Shown one piece after another: positions 7,676 through 15,287 of a stretch of DNA of 34,546 nucleotides. A program made the translations under genes and the position numbers. How positions within the stretch are numbered: the stretch's first letter is position 1; every line of letters starts with the position of its first letter. Source of the DNA: Candidatus Methanoxibalbensis ujae (GTDB lineage Archaea > Halobacteriota > Syntropharchaeia > Alkanophagales > Methanospirareceae); contig JAOQIN010000017.1 in assembly GCA_026134085.1 (NCBI GenBank), positions 1 to 34,546 on the forward strand, in the 5' to 3' direction. The notes under the pieces were generated by a model, which worked only from the letters and a program-made list of their open reading frames with translations, had not been told where the DNA came from and did not search any database.

Positions 7676-9136
7676 GTGGAAGGGAAAAGTGCGGGCAAGC
7701 TCTTCTCAAATCACAAAGAGATTCTCGCAAACAGCGAAAAAAGCGAAAGGAGATTGAGGGAAGATGCCCTCGCAATTCTCGCAAGTGCGGTTAAATCTGT
7801 TGACCCTTACGGTCTTGTGTGCAACCGTGTGAGAGTTGAGGGCAGAAAGCTGAAGGTTTCAGGCGAGAACGCCACCGCAGATGTTGAACTGCGTGGTAAG
7901 GTGAGGGTTGTTGCCTTCGGCAAGGCGAGTCTTGCGATGGCGAGAGCGATTGAGGAAATTTTGAGCGTTGACGAAGGAATTGTGGTCATTCCGAGAGGTC
8001 AGCGTGGCTCGCATCCGAAGAATTTTGAAATTTTGGAGGCATCGCACCCTGTTCCAGACGAGAGCTCCGTGCATGCAGCGGAGAAGGCGCTTGAAATCGC
8101 CCGGAATTGCGAGAAAAATGACATATTCATCGCTCTGATTTCAGGAGGAGGCTCTTCACTGCTCGCAAAGCCCGCTGAAGGTCTAACGCTTGAAGACAAA
8201 AAGGAGGTGACGGAGCTTCTTTTGAGGTCTGGATGCACAGTGAGCGAATTGAATGTGGTTCGCAAGAAAATTTCTGCGGTGAAGGGCGGGAAGCTCGCCG
8301 ATGCTGCGATGCCTGCGAAAACGCTTGCTCTCATTCTCTCGGATGTGATTGGAGACCCTGTTGATGCGATTGCCTCAGGTCCGACGGCTGAAGACACTTC
8401 AACATTCAGCGATGCGAAGGAAGTGCTTGAAAAATACGGACTTTGGGAGAGAGTTCCAGAGAGCGTCAGGAATTTCATTGCAAGAGGCTTGGCGGAGGAA
8501 GAGCTTCGCAGGCATGAAAAACGCAACGCGCAAAACATAATCATAGGTAATAATCTCGTTGCCGCGAGAGCTGCGGAAGAAGAGGCGAGGGCGAGAGGCT
8601 ACAACACGCTTCTCCTGACGACGCATCTTGAGGGCGAAAGCAGAGAGGTTGCGAGGGTTTTTGTCGCGATTGCGAGGGACATTCGCCGCTACGGAATTCC
8701 TATTGAGACGCCAGCAGCGGTCATTGCGGGCGGTGAGACAACAGTCACTGTTACTGGAGATGGAAAAGGAGGGAGAAATCAGGAGTTTGTGTTGAGCGCG
8801 GCTGTTCGCATGGATGGCATGTCCAAAACTGTCATAGCATCAATCGGCACAGATGGCATTGACGGCATGAGCGAAGCTGCAGGAGCGATTGCAGACGGAT
8901 TCACAGTGAAAAGAGCAAAAGAATTGGGAATTGATCCGGAAAAATTTCTCCAGAAAAACGACTCAAACTCCTTCTTCACTGCGCTTAACGATGCATTGCT
9001 CACAGGCAGAACAGGCACGAATGTGAACGATATAATGATAATGCTTGTTGATACCGAATCTGATAATGACCAATCCGATGGATCCGATAATGCCGGATCT
9101 GATAAAGATAATGCCAAATCCGATAAAACTGAATGA
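7676..9136 (+). CDS. Glycerate 2-kinase (MOFRL family)
   Basis: This 486-residue protein phosphorylates D-glycerate at C2, feeding or draining 2-phosphoglycerate. Family features are VVAFGKASLAMARAIEEIL, the HPVPDESS segment, the glycine-rich ALISGGGSSLLAKP, LSDVIGDPVDAIASGPT, and the C-terminal MOFRL domain with AGGETTVTVTGDGKGGRNQE and ASIGTDGIDG. GTG 7676 is preferred because AGGGTGAG ends five bases before it; GTG 7667 would sit on that site. The C terminus carries a tail of Ser/Asp/Asn/Lys repeats (about 25 residues, DNA 9055-9133) outside the fold, encoded by CCGATAATGC-like units. It converges on cofE. Confidence 0.9.
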   Translation: MEGKSAGKLFSNHKEILANSEKSERRLREDALAILASAVKSVDPYGLVCNRVRVEGRKLKVSGENATADVELRGKVRVVAFGKASLAMARAIEEILSVDEGIVVIPRGQRGSHPKNFEILEASHPVPDESSVHAAEKALEIARNCEKNDIFIALISGGGSSLLAKPAEGLTLEDKKEVTELLLRSGCTVSELNVVRKKISAVKGGKLADAAMPAKTLALILSDVIGDPVDAIASGPTAEDTSTFSDAKEVLEKYGLWERVPESVRNFIARGLAEEELRRHEKRNAQNIIIGNNLVAARAAEEEARARGYNTLLLTTHLEGESREVARVFVAIARDIRRYGIPIETPAAVIAGGETTVTVTGDGKGGRNQEFVLSAAVRMDGMSKTVIASIGTDGIDGMSEAAGAIADGFTVKRAKELGIDPEKFLQKNDSNSFFTALNDALLTGRTGTNVNDIMIMLVDTESDNDQSDGSDNAGSDKDNAKSDKTE

Positions 9137-9173
9137 TAAAATGCTTTTTCATCTATAAAATGCTTTTTCATCT
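9136..9173. repeat. 19-bp exact tandem duplication across two convergent gene ends
   Basis: ATAAAATGCTTTTTCATCT is present twice head to tail (9136-9154, 9155-9173). The array begins at the last base of the glycerate kinase stop codon and contains the stop codon of cofE. TTTTCA-TC-TGAAAA at 9165-9178 is a small inverted repeat that could add a weak hairpin. Confidence 0.92.
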
Positions 9174-9941
9174 GAAAAGGTCTCTCTCCCTGCTGAACAG
9201 TATTTCGGATATACTTCCTGAATTGTGAGGCAGATTCAATCCTCTGACGATTGCGATTGGTATGCCCTCACTCAGTTCGCCCATGACGAGATTTGCGGCT
9301 GCGCATATCTCATCAGCAACTGCCACCTTGGTCACTCTTGCGATCCTGCCAAACCGATCGGCATCTCCCCTCCTGTCGAGGAGTGGTGAGATTCCAGAAA
9401 CGCCTATGCATGTGCCGACAACTCCGTCTCTGAACGCCCTTCCGTGCGAATCAGCTATGAGAACAGCGATTTTCCTGTTGATCCTTCTCTCTATCTCAGC
9501 TCTGAGCACATCAGCACTCCTTTGAGGATCTTCAGGAAGAAGAATAACATAACCCTCCGGCACATTTGACTCGTCAATGCCAGCATTCGCACATATAAAA
9601 CCGTGTTTTGTCTCCACAATAATGTGTCCGTTTCCCGTTCTCACGATTTCGCGAGATTCATCAATTATTATCTGCACTATCCTCGGGTCTTTCCTGTTTT
9701 CTCCGCCTGTACGCTCTGCCAATCTAAATGCTTCCTCGCTCGGATTGACAGCTGATAGAGATACAATGCGCCCCTCGCTCTTTGATATTATTTTTGATGC
9801 GAAAACAATTGCATCTCCGTCTCTGATCGAAATATTGTTTGCATGAAGCGCCTCAATGAATATTCCAGCAATGTCATCACCCTCTTTTATCTCAGGAATC
9901 CCTCTCAAACCGAATATTTCTATGTGTGTTGTTCCCTTCAT
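9168..9941 (-). CDS. cofE: Coenzyme F420-0:L-glutamate ligase
   Basis: CofE adds L-glutamates to F420-0 using GTP, the last step of coenzyme F420 synthesis. The 257-residue protein matches the family over its length. It has IEIFGLRGIPEIKEGDDIA, VFASKIISKSEGR, HGFICANAGIDESNVPEGY, IADSHGRAFRDGVVGTCIGV and the C-terminal ANLVMGELSEGIPIAIVRG. The start at ATG 9941 is preceded by GGTGGAGAA on the minus strand and overlaps the 3' end of the upstream M20 gene by four bases. The two are probably co-transcribed. F420 use fits a methanogen-like euryarchaeon. Confidence 0.95.
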   Translation of the reverse strand: MKGTTHIEIFGLRGIPEIKEGDDIAGIFIEALHANNISIRDGDAIVFASKIISKSEGRIVSLSAVNPSEEAFRLAERTGGENRKDPRIVQIIIDESREIVRTGNGHIIVETKHGFICANAGIDESNVPEGYVILLPEDPQRSADVLRAEIERRINRKIAVLIADSHGRAFRDGVVGTCIGVSGISPLLDRRGDADRFGRIARVTKVAVADEICAAANLVMGELSEGIPIAIVRGLNLPHNSGSISEILFSRERDLFR

Positions 9942-11260
9942 TTCTCCACCTGAACACAAAGCTCGTTCAGTGCTATGAGAATGCGGGTGGCGTGCGCTAT
10001 CTCATCCAATGATATGCGCTCTGAGGGTGTGTGGCATCGCCAGAGCTCTCCAGGACCCCAGACAGCAACATCCCATCCGAATTCATGAAGGTTCAGCGCA
10101 TCAGTCCATGAGGGCATCTCACAGTATTCCACAGTCATTCCCGTTGAATGTATGGCGAATTCAAGTGCTTCCCTCGCAACTCCCTCTATCCTGAAGCCGT
10201 CGGTCTCATCCAGTATGTCAATATGACAGACAACTTCTCCTCCCGCATCTGCTCCTTTCACATACTCTCCATCAGTGACAACGATGCAGCGTGATGAAAT
10301 CACTTCTATAAGCGCTTTTTTGAGCGAGGATGCACTTTCAGACGGCTTCAACCTGAATTCCAAACGCGCCTCACAGCGCTCTGGAACCGCATATAAATCG
10401 CTTCCACCACGGATGCACTGCAAAAAACACGGATGAAGCTCCCTGAGATCCCTCAGGATGCGGAACATCTCCTCTATTGCATTCACTCCCATTTCAGGTG
10501 TTGAGCCATGCGCTGACATTCCATATACGCGAAGCAAAACCTCAAGCGACCCCAGATGAGCATCTGCAACCCTCAACGATGTCGGCTCCATCACAACCGC
10601 CCTCATATTACCATTTTTTTTCTTTCTCTTTCTCCCTCTCCTTCTCTCTGTCTCTCTCCCTTTCTCTTTTTCTTTTTCTCCCTTTTTTCTTTCTCCCTCA
10701 TTTCTTTCTCTCCTCCTATTCTCCTCTCTCCCTCTCACCTCACATTCATCATCACCTCCGCAGCTCAGAATGAGATCATCATCTCTCCCATCTCCACTGT
10801 TGCCACGGTCACTCCCACGACTGCGGCGTGCAAATTCTTCAGAGCCCGTGCCCTCTCCCTCCTCATCACGCAGTAACGCAATGCTCATGTTTAGATCGCT
10901 CTTCTCATCACATTCTTCCGCATGCTTCTCCCCGCGAGGGGCGCTTTGCTCATTAAGCGCATCAAGTGCCATCAATATCGCTGCAACACTCCCCTTCGCA
11001 TCACAAACCCCCGTTCCATATGCATAATATCCATCAAAACAAAATTTATAATTAGTATTTACAGTGTCCACATGCGTAACAACCCAGAAATTCTCATTCG
11101 CACCGCGAACAATCACACCATATTTCTCCTCAACAATCTTGAATCCCGATCTCTCAATATAATCAGAGATAAATCCCAGTATCTCATCCTCCTCACCTGA
11201 TGGAGACTTTATCTCAACAAGCCTTCTCAGAAGTTCCAGCGTCCTTGCTCGCATCTTCAT
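9938..11260 (-). CDS. M20 family metallo-hydrolase (ArgE/DapE/LysK type) with a large low-complexity insert
   Basis: The protein has 440 residues. Two-metal M20 landmarks are all present: VVTHVDTV (His, Asp), GVCDAKG (bridging Asp), LLRDEEGEGTGSEE (Glu-Glu), AVVMEPT (Glu) and the late His in WRCHTPSERISLDE. The dimerisation/lid domain has VYGMSAHGSTPEMGVNAI. Likely substrates are N-acyl amino acids; in archaea LysK, which removes lysine or ornithine from the LysW carrier, is closest in style, but the sequence alone does not fix this. Between EEFARR and MRAVVMEPT lie about 75 residues of Gly/Asp then Arg/Lys/Glu low complexity, with a smaller insert near SAPRGEKHAEE. Relatives are usually about 350 residues. 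The start at ATG 11260 (or 11254) follows a GAAGG site. Confidence 0.82.
   Translation of the reverse strand: MKMRARTLELLRRLVEIKSPSGEEDEILGFISDYIERSGFKIVEEKYGVIVRGANENFWVVTHVDTVNTNYKFCFDGYYAYGTGVCDAKGSVAAILMALDALNEQSAPRGEKHAEECDEKSDLNMSIALLRDEEGEGTGSEEFARRSRGSDRGNSGDGRDDDLILSCGGDDECEVRGREENRRRERNEGERKKGEKEKEKGRETERRRGRKRKKKNGNMRAVVMEPTSLRVADAHLGSLEVLLRVYGMSAHGSTPEMGVNAIEEMFRILRDLRELHPCFLQCIRGGSDLYAVPERCEARLEFRLKPSESASSLKKALIEVISSRCIVVTDGEYVKGADAGGEVVCHIDILDETDGFRIEGVAREALEFAIHSTGMTVEYCEMPSWTDALNLHEFGWDVAVWGPGELWRCHTPSERISLDEIAHATRILIALNELCVQVEK
10614..10736 (-). repeat. Homopurine/homopyrimidine tract inside the M20 gene
   Basis: The plus strand is almost pure C/T over about 120 bp, with only about four purines. 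The minus-strand coding sequence is therefore GA-rich and reads as Lys/Glu/Arg/Gly repeats (ERKKGEKEKEKGRETERRR). It resembles the non-coding purine tract at 34060-34240. Confidence 0.85.
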
Positions 11261-11273
11261 CCTTCATCATCCT

Positions 11274-11285
11274 TCATATAATATG
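11274..11285 (+). promoter_or_regulatory. TATA-like box for the GNAT gene
   Basis: TCATATAATATG is centred about 25 bp before ATG 11304. No ribosome site lies between, so a leaderless transcript is likely. Confidence 0.45.
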
Positions 11286-11303
11286 ATAATCGAAATAAAA
11301 TAG

Positions 11304-11813
11304 ATGCGGATAAGGAATGTGAAGCGTGAAGATATGCGAGAGTTCATAGATGTATACATGAAATCCTATGAAAATCTTGAAGAATATGCATATAACAAAA
11401 GAAATGAGGTTAAAAGATATTTCAAATGGCTGCTATATAGAGATTCTAATGGTTTTTTCGTTTATGAAGTCGGAAATTCAGCTGTTGGATTCATTGCTTG
11501 CGATGCAAATTGGTTCAGCTATTTTGAAAACTGCGTTGTTGGAGAGATTCATGAGATATTTGTGCTGCCTGAGATGCGTGGAAGGGGTATAGGGAAGGCG
11601 ATGCTGCTTCGCGGTCTTGCATATTTTGAGGAGAGGGATCTCAGCATTGCGGAGCTATGGGTTGGCATCACAAACTATGATGCCCAGTCATTTTATCTCA
11701 AAATGCAGTTTGAGCGCGCAGAAATTGTGGGGAAGTGGATGAGAATGCGAAAAATATTGAACGCAGCACGCGGACAACATCGCCTGAAGCTGAACGACGC
11801 AGTCAGACAATAA
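11304..11813 (+). CDS. GNAT-family N-acetyltransferase
   Basis: The protein has 169 residues. The acetyl-CoA-binding core is clear: HEIFVLPEMRGRGIGKAML (motif A, R/QxxGxG/A type) followed by a helix, then ELWVGITNYDAQSFYLKMQF (motif B). N-terminal RIRNVKREDMREFIDVY is the normal first strand and helix. The acceptor substrate is unknown. It is divergent from the M20/cofE pair and probably leaderless. The last about 20 residues (AARGQHRLKLNDAVRQ) are low in similarity to the family core and may be a drifted tail. Confidence 0.85.
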   Translation: MRIRNVKREDMREFIDVYMKSYENLEEYAYNKRNEVKRYFKWLLYRDSNGFFVYEVGNSAVGFIACDANWFSYFENCVVGEIHEIFVLPEMRGRGIGKAMLLRGLAYFEERDLSIAELWVGITNYDAQSFYLKMQFERAEIVGKWMRMRKILNAARGQHRLKLNDAVRQ

Positions 11814-12216
11814 AGTATGAGTGCTTATACTGCCATAAGAAGCAAATTTAGGTCCAGAGGTGCCCGAGCGTGTGATTATTGATATTGATTATTGATATTA
11901 TAAAGAAAGCGGGTTTGAGACTGAAAAACCGAATGAAATCGTGTATATTTGTCCATTCTGTTCCTCAATTTCTATCTATTCGGCGAAGTTGCTGCCTGGG
12001 TGGAGCAGGGGATTGTGGATAAGGGATGCATGGGGATCGTCCTTCGTCATGGAAGGAGGTGCGAAAAAGGGGTGTTTCAACAGGCAGGGGCATGGATGAT
12101 GATGAATGCATGGATTCATTCCCATGCGGAACTCAGCAAATTCAAAAAATTATATATATAGCTTGGACTTTAGCGGTGCTTCTGGAAGGTGTGAAGATAG
12201 GATATAGAGGTATGAA
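11814..12216. other. Gene-free stretch with possible zinc-ribbon remnants
   Basis: The 400-bp gap after the GNAT gene has no convincing gene. Directly after the stop one plus frame reads YECLYCHKKQI then a stop. About 130 bp on, a different frame reads IVYICPFCSSI. Two CxxC units in different frames suggest a decayed zinc-ribbon gene. Between them is an exact 13-bp tandem GATTATTGATATT (11874-11899). An AT-rich box (TTATATATATAG, about 12148-12159) is a candidate promoter for the next gene. Confidence 0.35.
11874..11899. repeat. 13-bp exact tandem duplication
   Basis: GATTATTGATATT occurs twice head to tail. Confidence 0.9.
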
Positions 12217-14151
12217 ATGGGATGGAGAGGACTGTTACTCCCTGTTGTGCTGATTATGGGATCACTCGCAGGCAGTGCGGCAACAATTAAGGAGGAGATT
12301 GAGGTTAGCCGAGAGAATCCCTTTATCGCTGAGTTCGTTGTGGAGGAGCCGGGTGAAATATATGCTGAACTGGAATTGAATAAAAACTCTGAGGATATTG
12401 AACTGATCCTGCAATCCCCATTGGGTGAACAAATAAAGGGATATTATGTTGAGGGACGCTATTTTCTGAAATGTGATGTTTCCGGAGATACCACAGGTAA
12501 ATGGCAAATATCTGTCAGAGTTCTTTCTTCTTCTGCTGAAAATTATGGCACTCTAACGCTGACCTATCCAGCGACCCCACCAGCCTCACCGACCCCACCA
12601 GCCTCACCGACCCCACCAGCCTCACCAGCCACAACAGAAACCACACCAACAGGCGAATCAGAAACAGAACCACCAACCATAATAGAAACCACACCAACAG
12701 GCGAGAATGTCCCTGTTGAAACAGAAATAACAATAACATTCAGTGAGCCCATGAACAGCAAATCTGCGGAAGATGCCTTCTATATTTATCCTGAAGTCGC
12801 GGGCAAATTTTATTGGAAAGGAAACACAATGATATTTGTTCCGGGCAATCTCAGCTATGACACGAGATACTCTGTTCGTATTGAACAGGGAGCGAGGGAT
12901 CTGGCAGGCAATACCATGGAGGAATCATATGAATGGGACTTTAAAACCACTGCTCCTCCCACACCCACTCCTCCACTTATACCTCCAACCGCTGTGATAT
13001 CCGCGGGGAAGATAAACGAAGGGGAAAGTGTATCGTTCAGTGCGGAAGCATCAAGCGACAGAGATGGGGAAATAGTATCTTACAATTGGGACTTCGGTGA
13101 CGGAGATACTGGCGTGGGAATGAACATAGAACACACATATTATCATAGCGGGCAATATAATGTCACGCTCACAGTGACTGACAACGATGGTTTATCAGAC
13201 AGTTGCAGCATAACCGTTAACATCGTCACACCGAACGCACCACCAACTGCACACATCCACATCTATCCAAACCCGGTGAGAGAGGGAGAAAGAGTGACAT
13301 TTGAGGGCTATGGCGAAGATGAGGATGGAGAGGTTGTGGAATGCCGCTGGACATTACCTGATGGAAGAACTTTTTTGAATTCCGGCTCGCGGTTCACGCT
13401 TGAGCGCGAGGATATCCAGGCGGGATGGTATAGCTTTGCTGTCAGAGACGATGATGGAGCATGGTCAGAAGAAGTGCGGTTGGAGTTGAAGTTGGAAACA
13501 TCACCAGTTCCATGGATATGGATTTCGGCAGCGACTGCTATTGCTGCTGTCCTTCTGATTATCAGAAAAGCCCTTAAAAAAATTAAAAAAAGAAATTCAA
13601 ACGCCAAAGGCGGAGAAAGCAGAAAAGGCAGGGAAGGAGACGAAAAGGGCTCAATATATGCGGATTCAGATCCACAAAACGCTCTGGTTTATCTTGATAC
13701 CACATATATAGGATTGTCACCAGTAACCGTGCATGAAGTGCCAGTGGGTGCGCATATCGTGAAATTCAGAAAATTCGGCTACTTTGATTGTGAAAGGGAA
13801 GCAATTGTTGATGCAAATCAAAGAACGCATGTTCATTGCGATTTGATGAAAATACCGGAAATAAAACTGAAACTCTCAGCAGAACCTGCGGAAATCCCGG
13901 CTGATGGGGCTTCAAAATCAACGATAACGATAAAGATAGAGGATAATAACGGAATACCAATTCCTGTACCCGAGGATGTGATGGTTGAACTGGCAACAGA
14001 TAATGGGACGATAGAGAGCCCGGTAAAAATACCTGCTGGACATGCGGCTGTTAAGGCAACTTTGACATCTTCCACGGTCAGAGGGACTGCCACAGTAGAG
14101 GCAAAAGCAATATTTTTGAAGGGCAGCACGGAGGTTGAGTTTTATTCATGA
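12217..14151 (+). CDS. Membrane protein with exported SbsA-like and PKD domains, one TM helix, then PEGA and Ig-like domains
   Basis: The protein has 644 residues. A signal peptide (MGWRGLLLPVVLIMGSLAGS) leads to a beta domain. A Pro/Thr/Ala linker from three exact 18-bp DNA units (TPPASP) follows, with a repeated ETTPTGE. Next is an SbsA/Big_5-type domain (VETEITITFSEPMNSKSAED, YSVRIEQGARDLAGN). A PKD domain comes after (SFSAEASSDRDGEIVSYNWD, FGDGDTG, GQYNVTLTVTDNDGLSD), then a PKD-like repeat. At about residues 428-446 a TM helix (WIWISAATAIAAVLLIIRKA) is followed by KKIKKR, implying a cytoplasmic C terminus. After it come a PEGA domain (IYADSDPQNALVYLDTTYIG) and a Big_1/invasin-like Ig domain (EIPADGASKSTITIKIEDNN). 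A sensor or envelope-anchoring role is inference. ATG 12217 follows AGAGGT. Confidence 0.82.
   Translation: MGWRGLLLPVVLIMGSLAGSAATIKEEIEVSRENPFIAEFVVEEPGEIYAELELNKNSEDIELILQSPLGEQIKGYYVEGRYFLKCDVSGDTTGKWQISVRVLSSSAENYGTLTLTYPATPPASPTPPASPTPPASPATTETTPTGESETEPPTIIETTPTGENVPVETEITITFSEPMNSKSAEDAFYIYPEVAGKFYWKGNTMIFVPGNLSYDTRYSVRIEQGARDLAGNTMEESYEWDFKTTAPPTPTPPLIPPTAVISAGKINEGESVSFSAEASSDRDGEIVSYNWDFGDGDTGVGMNIEHTYYHSGQYNVTLTVTDNDGLSDSCSITVNIVTPNAPPTAHIHIYPNPVREGERVTFEGYGEDEDGEVVECRWTLPDGRTFLNSGSRFTLEREDIQAGWYSFAVRDDDGAWSEEVRLELKLETSPVPWIWISAATAIAAVLLIIRKALKKIKKRNSNAKGGESRKGREGDEKGSIYADSDPQNALVYLDTTYIGLSPVTVHEVPVGAHIVKFRKFGYFDCEREAIVDANQRTHVHCDLMKIPEIKLKLSAEPAEIPADGASKSTITIKIEDNNGIPIPVPEDVMVELATDNGTIESPVKIPAGHAAVKATLTSSTVRGTATVEAKAIFLKGSTEVEFYS
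12573..12626 (+). repeat. Three exact 18-bp units encoding TPPASP
   Basis: GACCCCACCAGCCTCACC is repeated three times in the Pro-rich linker of the membrane protein. Confidence 0.9.
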
Positions 14152-14242
14152 CTGACAGTTCTCCCGTAATCGCTTGATCCTCTCCCGTCATCCTCCTGTG
14201 CCTTCAGCCGGATGGTGGGGAGCCACAAACTTCTACCTCTCA

Positions 14243-14268
14243 AATCAATCATTTTAATCAATCATTTT
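14243..14268. repeat. 13-bp exact tandem duplication at the end of the GT2 gene
   Basis: AATCAATCATTTT occurs twice (14243-14255, 14256-14268). The right copy contains the TGA stop of the minus-strand glycosyltransferase gene (14262-14264). Confidence 0.9.
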
Positions 14269-14996
14269 TCTTCGTGGCTGAAGCGCAGTTTGAGCACATT
14301 TATCAGCATTGATATGCTGTCCCTCATTATCCTGACCTTTGTCTCAGCGCCTTTTTCCTGCCATTTCACCGGAATTTCTTTCACGCGGAATCCACGCCAC
14401 TGCGCTTTCACGAGCAGTTCAGTGTCCCAGAACCAGTGCTCATCACGAACATCATCAATAATACTGAGAAGTGCATTTCTGCGGAATGCCTTGAATCCGC
14501 ACTGATGGTCCCGCAGCTCTGAACGAAGCAGAAGCCTAACGAGGAAATTATAGACACGGCTCAGCAAGTCCCTTTTAAACGATCTTGAGGTGTGTGATTC
14601 GCTGAGCAACCTTGAGCCTGTGGCGAAATCGTATCCCTCAATTATTGCATCTATCAATGCGCGAAGATATTTCAGGTCTGTTGAAAGATCAACATCAACA
14701 TATGCGAGAACATCACCCTCAGCCACTTTGAATGCTTTGTTCAGCGCCTTTCCGCGACCTAAGCGCTCGTTGCTGTGCAGATATCTGACATTTGCGATCT
14801 TGCTCGCAAGTCTTCTTGCTATTTTATCCGTTCCGTCCGTGCTGCCGTCCTCCGCGATGATGATCTCATATCTCCTGCAGAAAGATGAAAGCGCCCTATC
14901 CACCTCATAAACCGCACGCTCTATTCTCTTCGCTTCGTTATACGCGGGTAAAATCACTGAAACATCAACCCTCATATCACTTGGCGACATTGTCAT
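14262..14996 (-). CDS. GT2 glycosyltransferase, dolichyl-phosphate sugar synthase type
   Basis: The 244-residue protein is a single GT-A domain. It has VSVILPAYNEAKRIERAV, IIIAEDGSTDGTDKIARRL, LGRGKALNKAF, the DxD-containing YVDVDLSTDLKYL, ATGSRLL, and DHQCGFKAFRR with WFWDTELLVKAQWRG. This pattern is typical of dolichyl-phosphate glucose/mannose synthases that load polyprenyl phosphate on the cytoplasmic face. No C-terminal TM pair is present, so membrane association would be peripheral. It could supply the donor for the GT39 enzyme at 3291-5261; that link is inference. ATGs at 14996, 14990 and 14975 are all possible starts, none with a strong ribosome site. Confidence 0.87.
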   Translation of the reverse strand: MTMSPSDMRVDVSVILPAYNEAKRIERAVYEVDRALSSFCRRYEIIIAEDGSTDGTDKIARRLASKIANVRYLHSNERLGRGKALNKAFKVAEGDVLAYVDVDLSTDLKYLRALIDAIIEGYDFATGSRLLSESHTSRSFKRDLLSRVYNFLVRLLLRSELRDHQCGFKAFRRNALLSIIDDVRDEHWFWDTELLVKAQWRGFRVKEIPVKWQEKGAETKVRIMRDSISMLINVLKLRFSHEEK

Positions 14997-15188
14997 CTTC
15001 TTATTGATTATGATGAGGGATAGTAGATGGAGAAATCGGAGGAGGACAGCCGGCGCTTTCAGTCTTGCGGTGGTGGAGGCTCAATCTCCACAGCAGCCCC
15101 AGCCATACCTCCGCCTCTCCCTCTGCCATGAAGAGATAGGAATCAGCTATTGGAATGAGGAGCGGCGAAATGTGATGTGTTTGATGCG

Positions 15189-15226
15189 TTTTTTGATGGG
15201 AGGTGGCTTTTTTGATGGGAGGTGGC
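15189..15226. repeat. 19-bp exact tandem duplication
   Basis: TTTTTTGATGGGAGGTGGC occurs twice head to tail. It lies in the 290-bp gap between the GT2 gene and the permease, where no gene is seen. Confidence 0.92.
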
Positions 15227-15287
15227 CTTCAAAGGTCAGACTTCTCAGAATCCTATATCAGGATGCCATATCTTAGCATTCGGATAG

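Noticed and set aside
10477-10876. Plus-strand ORFs rich in Ser/Phe/Leu/Pro
   Set aside because: They arise from the polypyrimidine strand of the M20 gene insert.
11859-11871. GGTGCCCGAGCG resembling the D-arm of tRNA-Leu/Ser
   Set aside because: No acceptor, anticodon or T arm can be drawn around it.
11949-12161. 70-codon plus-strand ORF before the multidomain membrane protein
   Set aside because: No ribosome site, odd composition, and it overlaps apparent decayed sequence.
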